A DNA stretch of 64,000 bases, taken from Microvelia longipes. Its lineage: Eukaryota; Arthropoda; Insecta; Hemiptera; Veliidae. Each line of letters starts with the position of its first letter. Position 1 is the first letter of the stretch. The translations under genes were made by a program, and so were the position numbers. The notes beneath the pieces are model-generated. The model was not told where the DNA came from. It saw nothing but the letters and a program-made list of their open reading frames with translations, and did not search any database. This document shows positions 1 through 9,002 of the stretch, piece by piece. The stretch covers positions 28,291,717 through 28,355,716 of the forward strand of contig JACMZG010001863.1 in assembly GCA_018340805.1 (NCBI GenBank), given 5' to 3'.

Positions 1-690
1 TGACAAACAAGAATTTGAAATTCAAGTGACAGTTTAATCTCATATAATTGGAATAAAAGATTGAGGCCAATATAAATGCGAATCAAATCTCGAACTCATA
101 TTTCTTATCCTTTTCCTAGAATTTTTATTGGATGGAATAAAGAGAGGATTTTATTTCTCTATTATTCATTTTTATTGACAGGGAACAAAAATTCACTGTT
201 TTATATAAGAAATGAAAAGTTTAGCATATATATAGAAGACATGTGATACTAATAAAAGCAAATTTAATATTTTCAAGTAAGGCTAAATTCAGATTTTTGT
301 TTAAATAAAAGTTTAAAAAAATAATAATAAAGATAAAACTTAAAGGAAAAAATTTTTAAGACAAAGTCAAGGGCACTACACGAGTAGAATAATGAATGAA
401 TTTTATAAACAACTTTTTGAGTCAAAAGATGTTAACATCTTAGTTCACATCTGCTCTAGAAATGAGGAGGAATATTAAAATTTTATAATGGATAAAAACT
501 TTTAGAGTAGATTTAGAAAAAGAGAAAATAAGGTCTCTAAAAAGTGTTTTTAACATTTAAACATATTAAGTTTGTTTCTTTTGTTAGTATTTACACTTTA
601 TAAAGTAAGGTTAGTATTTGTTATTGTACATTATAGCAAGTTCTATTAATGCTATGACTATTTGGTTATTTTAAAATTGTTTAAATTTAG
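1..690. other. AT-rich DNA, no gene seen
   Basis: Plain AT-rich sequence with no exon-like frame, repeat or transposon end that I can recognise. It presumably belongs to an intron of the tetraspanin gene whose last exon begins at 2656. Confidence 0.5.
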
Positions 691-694
691 AATT

Positions 695-1170
695 ACTAAA
701 ATTTTACAAAATCGTATTCAAAAGAACAACATTTGTGCCAAGTTTCATCTCATTATCATCATTATGTTATTGAATGACTTTTAAAAAAAGTTTTTTTTTA
801 ATTTGTTAAAATTCGGATAATAATCTAATTAAGTTGAATAGTGCAGTTGGGTCCCTTTATTTAATAAAATGTATTATAAAGTATAGTATTTAATTAATAA
901 TAAGTGCCATTTTAAGACGGCTGCGTATGTACTGTTTCTACTGGTGAGAATTAAATTAATATATTTGCTTTCTGAAGACAAGAGAAGCGAGTTCAAAGAT
1001 GTGTGGCAGAATAAATTTTGTGATTTTAATCACAAAATTATAGATTCGCTCGTACGAGGGAAGCGAGTCCGGAACAGTTAGGATGAGCGTAGCGAGTCTG
1101 ATGTGATGAGGGAAAATTCCGAGGTATTTTACCTACAAAATCGTACAGTACAAAATCGTACTGATTTTGT
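695..1170 (+). repeat. Repeat A, tail part
   Basis: Matches the second half of the fullest copy at 7010-7740. It shares the phrase GTGCCAAGTTTCATCTCATT near 736 and ends in the tail with GAAGCGAGT and GATGAGCGTAGCGAGTCTGA around 985-1110. The head of the repeat is absent, so the copy is truncated or diverged. An ATG-less open frame crosses it but is explained by the repeat. Confidence 0.6.
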
Positions 1171-1779
1171 TTTTGAATCTAACAGATACTTAATAAAAAA
1201 TCGATGAAACAATTAGGCGTCAAGTTTTGCAATTAAATTGCGTTCTCTAATTTCCTATTCTTGAAAGCATAAAGAAGGAAAAGTATAAAAATGTTTATAA
1301 ACATATTTATCGGTAATTATTATTACTAATAATATTATTAATTAATAATAAAGGTAGTTGCTGGTGCTGGTATTAAACTTACTTCACTACCTTTAATATA
1401 ACGCTTTTTTTTAAATAAGAACCCCAGAAGTAAAAATTGTGATTTGTATGGAAAGGAATTCACACGATTAAGCTGAATGATTTTCTTCACGTCTGTCAAG
1501 TTACTTTCTCACAAAATTGACCTTTCAAACACTTAGTTTAAATGTTTTTCTTTTAGTTTTGTTATTCGTAATTCGCACGCTTAATTTTATTTAATTTAAT
1601 ACATTTTACTAATGATGACCACCCATTATTGTTTTTCTTTCTAGTTCTCCGTTACGATATTAAGAGGTATACCTAAACATTATTCGAAATTAGAGAAGAC
1701 TTATTTCTATGAATGTTATTCTATGCATGTTATTTCTATGCATGGCTTGCTTTTATGTATACAGCTTACTTCTATGTGA

Positions 1780-1960
1780 CTATTTTTATTGTTCTTGATT
1801 TATACCGTAGGTATACGGAAAAAGTTTTGTGTTTGCAAAAAAAATCAAAACCTGAATGGATATGTCACCTGAATTATTCGGTTCAGGTGTTTTAAGGGCT
1901 CCTAAGTGGTTTTCACAAAGTTTTCTGTGTGTATGTTCGGAACTATTAATACTATAAATG
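1780..1960 (+). repeat. Repeat A, head part
   Basis: Contains the head signature: a short hairpin around ATACCGTAGGTATAC, then GTTTTGTGTTTGC, an ATTCGGTTCAGGTGTTTTAA segment, and AGTGGTTTTCACAAAGTTTT. The same order occurs at 5355-5530 and 7010-7170. Confidence 0.6.
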
Positions 1961-2655
1961 ATCTAACTATCTACTACTATAAAATAACCCTAATCCCTAT
2001 AATAACCCTCTGATGAAGCTTCTATAAAATATACGTACATTTATTTATACCTTTCGATTTCGAACGCATGGAAGCTCAGTCCAGGCGTGGACTTATTGCT
2101 TCTATAGAAGCTTGCTTCTATAGACAGCTATAGAAGCTTCAGTCACAACTCTCCTTAATATTAGAAGCAAATGGATGTACTTGGGCTCTCCGTGTGTAGA
2201 ACACTATTATCTCTCTAAGGGAGTTAACAAAAAGGTCCCAACAACGAGGCCTATTTGCTAGGTAGTTTATCACTATTCACTGATTACTATCATATAGTTA
2301 AATATTTTACATGATTAAATTAGTAAAATAGTTCATTGCAAATACTAGTTTGACACAATATGTTTTGCAAAACTCGGTACAAACTAGTATTTACACACTC
2401 TTTTAATCCGATATATGACTCACTATAGAAATTCCCCCTTCCCCCTCCGAACTACCTTGCAAGGCACTGGCGTATCCTGCAGGGTATATTTAGTAGCATA
2501 TTCATCTGGGTGTTAAGTGGCGTGACGCCACTAAATTATAAATCATAGAATTTCAGTTTAAGTTTATTTTGCTCTAATGTGTTCCATAATTTTCGTAAAC
2601 CCTATAAATGAAAATTAATTATTAAACCTTTGTAATATTAAATTTTTCCTAATAG
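1961..2655. other. Probable tetraspanin intron
   Basis: No coding sequence recognised. Small local repeats of TTCTATAGAAGCTT (2099-2140) and an inverted pair AAATACTAGTTT / AAACTAGTATTT (about 2340-2393) are visible. The 3' end is a good splice acceptor, a T-rich tract closing with CTAATAG at 2655. Confidence 0.45.
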
Positions 2656-2821
2656 AGGAATTTGGATGTTGCAGGGTTGCCTGGAGAGAGTGCAGCGTTA
2701 TGTTCATAGCAACACTGACTTTATAGGAATAATTGTCTTTGCTCTTCAATTCATACCAATGTTTGGAGCAGTCTTTGTCTTCTGTTTGGGCTATGAAACA
2801 TTTTGCGACTGCTCCAGCTAA
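2656..2821 (+). CDS. Tetraspanin, C-terminal exon (partial gene)
   Basis: Terminal exon of a tetraspanin, a four-pass membrane scaffold protein that organises receptors and adhesion proteins in the plasma or endosomal membrane. After the acceptor at 2643-2655 the frame starts at 2657 and gives 54 residues before TAA at 2819-2821. Residues 7-8 are the Gly-Cys that closes the large extracellular loop. A short amphipathic stretch follows (ERVQRYVHSNTDF). Residues 22-41 are the fourth transmembrane helix, FIGIIVFALQFIPMFGAVFV, with the family's IG..... and central Gln. A short cytoplasmic tail follows with Cys at 43, 50 and 52, plausible palmitoylation sites. Codon use is far less AT-biased than in the flanks. 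The first three helices and the CCG motif are not in the window, so earlier exons lie to the left. Which tetraspanin paralogue this is cannot be told from one exon. Confidence 0.8.
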
Positions 2822-3029
2822 AAAAACTCTTCATCAAGGGTAAAGGGATATAATTCAGACCTCAAAAGTTTAACACAAAATATAAATATAGTCAAATAAT
2901 ACCAAGTGTATGTTTTAGCGGATTGGGCCGAGTGTGAAACAAGTCTGTTTCAGATGTCCCATAAAAAAGGTTATTTATATCAAATATCATATTTTATATT
3001 ACAATATATATGATTTATATATCTCATAT
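2822..3029 (+). other. Probable 3' UTR / flank of tetraspanin
   Basis: Directly follows the stop codon. No canonical AATAAA is seen before the next repeat starts near 3030, so the polyadenylation site is unknown. A tRNA A-box-like phrase, GGATTGGGCCGAGTGTGAA, at about 2920 may be the head of the following repeat D copy. Confidence 0.35.
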
Positions 3030-3044
3030 TTACACAATGCATGT

Positions 3045-3360
3045 TTATAATGGCAAAATAATTCATGTGCGGAGGTTCGCAAGCCGAGCAAATTTTTGCT
3101 TTCTTTCTTAAGAATTATTTTTCCAGAAGTTTTCGCCGTATGCATTATAATCTGAGCTGTAGCATTACTATTGGTTACATAATTTTTGACGGATTTTCAA
3201 AGGAAATTTGCTAAAACATACTAAAAATTAGCAAGAAATGAGCTTTAAATGACTAGCGAATAGTGTCATATATAAAAATGGATTTTTAAGGAGACATTGA
3301 CTAATTTTGTAGAAAATTTGCCTTGCTTGCGCACCTTTGCGCGAAAATTTTGATTATGTA
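3045..3360 (+). repeat. Repeat D fold-back element, copy 1
   Basis: Inverted ends: GTGCGGAGGTTCGCAAGCCG on the left and CTTGCTTGCGCACCTTTGCGC on the right (each quoted in part). The interior contains CAAAGGAAATTTGCTAAAAC, seen also in the copy at 6025-6615. The terminal motif corresponds to GCGCGGTGGTCCGC of the better copies. Confidence 0.55.
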
Positions 3361-3449
3361 TTTCATATAATAACGTTGAAAATTTCTTAATTCCTTTTAT
3401 ATTACCCAGTCGTTCAGTATAACTGTGTTTATTATACATCCAAATAGTA

Positions 3450-3492
3450 AATATATATATAATATATATAATATATATATATATATATAATA

Positions 3493-3548
<56 letters not shown>

Positions 3549-3591
3549 ATATATATATATATATATATATACACACACTTGTGTGTGTGCG
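3450..3591. repeat. (AT)n / (AC)n microsatellite
   Basis: Roughly 120 bp of nearly pure AT dinucleotides, then ACACACAC and TGTGTGTGTG. It lies just beyond repeat D. The Ile-Tyr-rich open frames on the minus strand here are artefacts of the repeat. Confidence 0.95.
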
Positions 3592-4600
3592 TATTGCAAT
3601 TTAGATGTATAGACGTTTTTGGTTTTGGGAAACGTTATCATAAGGCTTTTTTTGGGTTCACGTGAAACTTAGTACAATAATTAACGTTATAAATGTCCTA
3701 CATCCTACTGCTTATGAAATTATATGACGTCATTAACCCACAATAATGGCTCAGTAAAGCCTCTAGTTTTATTTTCCTTCCTAGGACGATAAGCGCATTG
3801 ACCCTACTGCCTGAAGCCAATTCTGAGAGAGCTCCTACTAACATTAAAAAAATATCCATCTAATCAGTAAGACAACAGCTAATACAAATGAATTTTAAGT
3901 AATGCTGTTTTCGTGATGTACTATTTAAAGATCATTGAGCAATTTTGCTACGATATGTTTTAGCAGTCAAATGTTTTATGAATTTTAATTTTATCTTGAA
4001 CAAAAAATCAGTTGTTAGCAACTTCAAGCTTGTCTAATTTAAATATGGAAGAAATGCTTTTATAAAAATAACGAGAACAAGCTAATCTTTTAATCAAAAT
4101 TTAAAAATTTATTATTGCACAAGATTCGCCTTACAATGGGTACACCTACAAATCAAAGAATTTAAAAGCTTCCAGAATCTTTACAAAAGATGTTACAACA
4201 AAAGACCTTTAATATATTAAACTTATATCACTTGATAAATATCTACTAAGATACTTGATGCTTAAAATCATAACAAAAAGACGATTATGTTGAAAAGTTT
4301 AAGATAGTGCCTTGAGCTTAGCCGTATTAAGAAACTTCACAAGCGAATTCCAAGTCTACAACCGCATACGTCTTTGATAATACAATGAGATTAAGATTAA
4401 AAGCGTGTAAGGAAATCTGGATTAGAAAAGAATCGTGTTGTTAATATTAATCATATAACTCTGAAGTATTATTATAAAGCTATAAATTACATAATATCTT
4501 AAACAGATATTGATCATTAAAGTTTACAATAGTGATAACTTAATAGTTTAAAGCAACAGAAAATTTAAATAGATAAATGCATCTTAAGTACAAACGCCAA
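3592..4600. other. AT-rich DNA with a small repeat A remnant
   Basis: A repeat A fragment (ATGACGTCATTAACCCACAA) lies at about 3724. A good acceptor-like tract ends at 3784 and is followed by ten codons, DDKRIDPTA and a stop; this is discussed as a finding. Otherwise I see nothing. Confidence 0.4.
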
Positions 4601-4603
4601 AGG

Positions 4604-4690
4604 CAGCGCTGCTTGCGTTACAAGTCATAATGCTTGCGTTATGATGCTATAATTATAATGCTTGCGTTACAAGTCATAATGTATTATGTG
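4604..4690. repeat. Short tandem duplication
   Basis: GCTTGCGTTACAAGTCATAA occurs twice about 50 bp apart, with a third, shortened GCTTGCGTTATGATG between. It is a local slippage-type repeat with no coding sense. Confidence 0.7.
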
Positions 4691-4719
4691 ATGAGTACAA
4701 TTCAAAGCCCTTATGTATA

Positions 4720-4975
4720 TTTTTACTTTTCCTTACCAACTACCGAAGGTATATAAAAAAATATTATCTTCACCCGAAAAATCCGAACCGTGATTTCATC
4801 ATAATTATCTGCTTTGGGGACTTTTATGACGTTCTGCACTGCGGGTCATCATCATGTCGTGTTTTGTTTGTGTGTTTCACGCATGAACACAACTCCCGTA
4901 GTATCTTCGCTAGAGAGTTGAAACTCAGCACAAAATCCGTCTTAGGTTTTAGGTGTGCTGCCGGGAATGTAATCC
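4720..4975 (+). repeat. Repeat A, diverged head part
   Basis: Shows TTTTCCTTACCAACTACCGA, AATCCGAACCGTGATTTC, and then AGAGAGTTGAAACTCAGCAC followed by GTCTTAGG. These match the ordered blocks of the copy at 7010-7740 with a substituted middle. Confidence 0.5.
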
Positions 4976-5354
4976 TGTATATACCACGTTAACCGTATTT
5001 AATAAACCAATAATTATTGATAATTCAATAATTATTAAAAAGTCAATAATTATTATAAAGTCAGTCCGCTCAGTCACTCGACGAGATCCTTTCTTCTACC
5101 TCTCACCGTCACTGTTGATGGTTATTTGCCGAAAGCCGTCTCTGTCAATTTATTTTAAATAGGTAAAGTATAGTGGAGAGACGTGGTTGTTGGTGTTATT
5201 TCATTATTATACAATTTTTTGAGAATTCTTTACAAATTTCCCTCTTTAAGTAAAAATAGATCCACTAAATATGATTTTATTATTGACTGCCATTTTGAAA
5301 ATATTTTCTTTTAAAATTCTGAACTTTAACGGCCGACATTACTTTCAACTTCTT

Positions 5355-5530
5355 ATTTTTACTGTTCCTCATTTATAACGTAGAAAAAAGTAAAATAAAT
5401 CTATTGTGTTTACATTATAATTCCAAAAGGGAGATTTTACCGGAATTATCCGTTTCAGATGTTTTTAAGACCTTCTGAGTGGTTTTTACAAAGTTTTTTG
5501 TCTGTATGTGTGCAACTTAAACTTACCAAC
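5355..5530 (+). repeat. Repeat A, head part
   Basis: Carries the blocks CCTCATTTATAACGTAG, AATTATCCGTTTCAGATGTT and CTTCTGAGTGGTTTTTACAA and stops before the tail. It is the closest relative of the fullest copy over these 170 bp. Confidence 0.65.
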
Positions 5531-5689
5531 TTGCACTAAAAAATGACAGATCAATCCTTGAGTCTTTCATTTTTGTAATAACTGTAGAAATCAACGAAGA
5601 GATTTCGAAGCTGGGAGGAAAAGTATCGAGTATAATATTTTTCGTCCCAAAAAGGTCATTATTTATGTTTTTGAGACGCTTACTCGAAT

Positions 5690-6020
5690 GAAACCGTCCA
5701 TAGTCGATACGACCACCCTAAGTGACCCTGGGTGAATAGTAGAAAAAACATTATAACTTACCAGAAACCAAAATTATGGTCGATAAAAATTAAATTTCGA
5801 GTTGGGTGTCGTTTTCGATGTATTTTTGGGTGTTTAATCGGATACAATTTTTAGGTGTTTAATTCGAACAAATTCGCAAATTTGTCGAAGTCTATATGAC
5901 AACTCTAAGTGACCAAAAAATCGAAAAAACTACCGGTCAATACCAAAAAGCCTTAAATACGGTTGCTTAACAACACATTTCAAATGGTGATTCGTTTTCG
6001 ATGTTTTTTTTTGGGGGCTG
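5690..6020. repeat. Imperfect tandem repeat, unit about 190 bp
   Basis: Two diverged units. One has CTAAGTGACC, GAAAAAAC and GTCGTTTTCGATGTATTTTT; the other has CTAAGTGACC, GAAAAAACTACC and TTCGTTTTCGATGTTTTTTT. GGTGTTTAAT is also repeated inside the first. It lies immediately before the tRNA-like head of repeat D copy 2 and may be part of the same composite element. Confidence 0.5.
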
Positions 6021-6024
6021 TAAG

Positions 6025-6615
6025 TTGAATGAGAGTGATCTGAAGTCGATAAGAGCACTTAAAGCCAGAGTACCTGGGTTCGAATCCAGGTTGGAACGAT
6101 AATTTTTTTATCCTTTTTTACTTCATAAATAAGTTTATAACGACAAAATATTTCTGGCGCGGTGGTCCGTATGTCGGGCGAATTTGCTTTGGAATGCGTT
6201 TTTCTGGGCTTCAAAATCCATTTCTTGCTTAAGGATCCGATTTATGCTTTATAACTTGAGTAGTTACCCATTATATTTTACCCATTAGTTACCCAGTAGT
6301 ATTTTTCAAAGGAAATGCGCTAAAACCTTTAAAGAAACTAACTATGAAACCAACTAAGCATTAAACTTGTTCAAATAATGGTGTGCACTGCCAACTTTAG
6401 AGGCATAGTTTTGTATAAGCAACTGGATAATTATGCACATTTCCTTTGAAAAATACAGAAAAAAATGAGTTACGAGCCGTGCTTGATAATTGAATAACTG
6501 CTCAAGTTATAAAGCATAAACCGGAATTAAGCAAGAAATGGATTTTTAAGCACGGAACCACGCATTCCAAAGGAAATACCCCCGACATGCGGACCACCGC
6601 GCTAGAAAATCCATG
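6025..6615 (+). mobile_element. Repeat D copy 2: fold-back element with tRNA-like head
   Basis: The head at 6028-6096 contains a tRNA-type B box (GGGTTCGAATCCAGG) and a possible anticodon-arm region, followed by a T run, as in tRNA-derived SINEs. The body at about 6135-6615 is a fold-back: GGCGCGGTGGTCCG near 6153 faces CGGACCACCGCGC near 6590, and each is followed inward by a TTGGAATGCG or CGCATTCCAA block. The same head and body pairing recurs at 14010 and 54120, so this is one repeated family, not a chance junction. No protein is encoded. It could be a SINE with an inverted body or a MITE that captured a Pol III promoter. Confidence 0.65.
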
Positions 6616-6639
6616 ATGGGGTTACTATGCGTTATATGG

Positions 6640-6705
6640 CAAATGGACTTAGCTCGTCATTCCCTATAATAAACATCCTTGGGTTTCATAAAGCAGTTGT
6701 TTGCT
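6640..6705. mobile_element. hAT-I end fragment
   Basis: The segment GCAAATGGACTTAGCTCGTC, then ATTCCCTATAATAAACATCC and TTG, is a diverged copy of the right end of the element at 38692-39216 (GCAAATCGACTTAGTGCATC and so on). The left end is missing. Confidence 0.4.
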
Positions 6706-7009
6706 TTTTTCATGGCATTGGTCTACTGAAGTCTAATCGGACCATACAGCCATATAATATATTCCAAATAGTATATTCTTTAATTATACTTATTTAAAAT
6801 TATTGTTATGGTCATTTCTTCTTGTAATTAATACGTTATCTTCATCATTTTCCTTATGTAAAGATGACTTTTAGTATGCTAATTATTTTTGTCAGAATCA
6901 ATATTGACACTACTATATTTTGTAACTTAATTCAGAATATATGCTATTTATATTATATTAATAATTAGTATTTTATTACTTTAATTTATTTCATGAAGTT
7001 TATTTTGAT

Positions 7010-7740
7010 ATATATTTTTACTTTTCCTCATTTATACGGTATGAATATAGGAAAAGTATTGTGTTTGAAAAAAATCCGAAACCGGGATGTCACCCGAATT
7101 ATCCGTTTCAGGTGTTTTCACCTGAAACAGTGTAAACCCACTCAAAGGCCTTCTGAGTGGTTTTCACAAAGTTGTCGGTCTGTATGTGTGTGTGTCTGTT
7201 ATCATCGTAGCTCCTAGTGTATTCATGCTGGAGTGATGAAACTTCGTAGAAAAATCAGTCTACCGCTGTAGTTGTGCTGTTGCAACATTTTTTTATGATA
7301 TTATTAACCCGCAATAATGACAGCAAAAATTTCGAAAAATCATAAAACGCGAAAAAATTATGCTATCGGATTGAGATTTGGCACGCATGTGGCTATGTAT
7401 AAGACTAATGTATGTGCCAAGTTTTATCTCCTTATCAGCATTAGTTTATTTTTTTTCGAATGACGTGTATACGTTTTTTAAAATATTGTAAAAAATTATT
7501 TAATTGCGTTTAAATTTAGTACAAGTGTATACCTTTACTTTTATTAAGTACACCAATTTCCATTTCAAGACGACAAGTATATCTATGATTTTTTATCATA
7601 AAAATTTAGCAGCATTGAGCTTGGTCAAAGCTGTATGGGTGACCGCTGAGAATGATACGGAGCAAAGCGAGTCTGAAGCAGGAAGGATGAGCGTAGCGAA
7701 TCCGATGTGATAAAGAAAAGTTTTTAGGTACCCCGTACCC
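7010..7740 (+). repeat. Repeat A, fullest copy
   Basis: Reference copy of the dispersed family. It begins with a hairpin-like TTTTCCTCATTTATACGGTA followed by GGAAAAGTATTGTGTTTG. Next come GTTTCAGGTGTTTTCACC, CCTTCTGAGTGGTTTTCACA, a short (TG)n, GCTCCTAGTGTATTCATGC and ACCGCTGTAGTTGTGCTG. The long middle includes GTGCCAAGTTTTATCTCCTT. The tail is GCAAAGCGAGTCTGAAGC, GATGAGCGTAGCGAATCCGA and GTACCCCGTACC. No terminal inverted repeat or target duplication is obvious and no protein is coded. The frames here are shadows. The class is unknown; the end hairpin would fit a Helitron-type non-autonomous element, but that is inference. Confidence 0.7.
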
Positions 7741-8457
7741 AATGTTTCTATAGTTTTTCTTATCGCTGTAGGCTAAGAGTTAGAATAAATTTAAAGGAAA
7801 GTGAAATACCTCAAGTTCTAAGCTTACTATTAAAAATCTATGAGGTCAAGCCCTGTATCAACTTTAAATGTACAAAAACATGACACCATGTAAGAAGTAC
7901 GAGTTGGAACTATATTCTTTGACTCTACTTCAAAGTTAGTTTTTGCTGTAATGTATTCAGATCAGTTAGCGAAAACTTACATTATTTTTTAATTTTTGTT
8001 TTCCTGGCGCCAATATTAAATTTGAATATATCTTTTTTAAGTAGTAGGGTATTCGAAAACAAAAGCAGTGTTGTACTAAAGACAGATTGAATGAAAATAG
8101 AATTTTAAATTAAATTTATTCAGAACCCATCACTCTTAGCCCTACAGAGTGTCTGTCAAATCACATATTGCAGATACATCTCACAGTTTTTATCCAATTG
8201 GAGTCAAGTTCGGTTCACGCATTATTCAAATAAATCTAAAACCTTTTATATTTTTACTCTCAGTGAATCGTGTTAGTTTATACTTCATAGTCGTACTTAG
8301 GGTTCTAACAGATTAACCCTTGGTTAATTAATGGTCTCAGTAATCATATTATAATAGATCAAATAATAAGCTTAAACTTATTTGAAAAATATAGCATATC
8401 TATGACAAGCACGTGAAAAGAGAGCCACATACTTTCCATGCAGGACGAATCTAAATC
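7741..8457. other. AT-rich DNA, nothing recognised
   Basis: No exon-like frame, transposon end or notable repeat seen. Confidence 0.5.
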
Positions 8458-9002
8458 TGTAAAATGTAATGCTCTCTTGACACTTCAGGGAAATAATAGT
8501 AAGATGTAGCATTGCATTTTGCTTGTTACATTTCCTAGGTGTCTCTCGCACAATTATATTGTGTCAAATAATAGTAAGTCTACATCTAACTAAAAACTAT
8601 ATTTCGACCACTCTACGGGGCATATTAATATAATCTTTAGTAGATCAACTCTACAATCTACATAGTAAAATCATGTACAAAAAACCAGAGTAACATATCT
8701 CTTTGGTCAAAAAAAGTTATTTACAAAAATTACATAAAAATTAAAAAGGTTTTAGAATCTATCAGATTTACAAGATTACCTGTATCAAACAGTTTTTTTT
8801 TAAATTTTGAGTAAATTTTTGTAAACAATTTTTGATTAAAGAGATATATTACTCAGGTTTTTGTTCATGATGCTATAGATTTTATTTATTAATGATTACA
8901 TTAATAAATTAATATGACCCGTAAAGGGGTTTAAATGTAGTTTTTAGTTAGAAGTAGATTTATTATTTCCCTGAATTGTCAAAAGAGAGCATTATTTTAC
9001 AA
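8458..9002. mobile_element. Large fold-back element (family G) with an insertion
   Basis: Arms of roughly 210 bp face each other. Left: GTAATGCTCTCTTGACACTT, CAGGGAAATAATAG, CTAACTAAAAACTATATTTC and GGGGCATATTAATATA. Right: the reverse complements, ending with GAGAGCATTATTTTAC at 8985-9000. The arms continue inward through GAGTAACATATCTCTTT to a loop near 8750-8800. The left arm alone holds an extra block of about 75 bp (8506-8580) that matches the end of family F and is flanked by AAATAATAGTAAG on both sides. No protein is coded. The structure fits a MITE or Foldback-type transposon. Confidence 0.75.
8506..8580 (-). mobile_element. Family F end inserted in family G
   Basis: GCATTGCATTTTGCTTGTTA, then CATTTCCTAGGTGTCTCTCG and CAC, is nearly identical to the right terminus of the element at 27737-27992. 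A 13-bp direct repeat, AAATAATAGTAAG, lies on both sides. That is the expected trace of an insertion, or of a deletion down to a solo end. Confidence 0.55.

Noticed and set aside
2412..2426. T7-promoter-like string (GACTCACTATAG)
   Set aside because: Twelve bases match the phage consensus, but there is no vector or phage context and the upstream part of the consensus differs. It is treated as chance.
3266..3641. 102- and 69-codon minus-strand frames
   Set aside because: They consist of Tyr-Ile repeats from the (AT)n microsatellite.
6028..6096. Genuine tRNA gene
   Set aside because: A B-box and T-arm-like sequence are present but no acceptor stem or complete D arm can be formed, and the same segment recurs with repeat D. 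It is a tRNA-derived head, not a tRNA gene.
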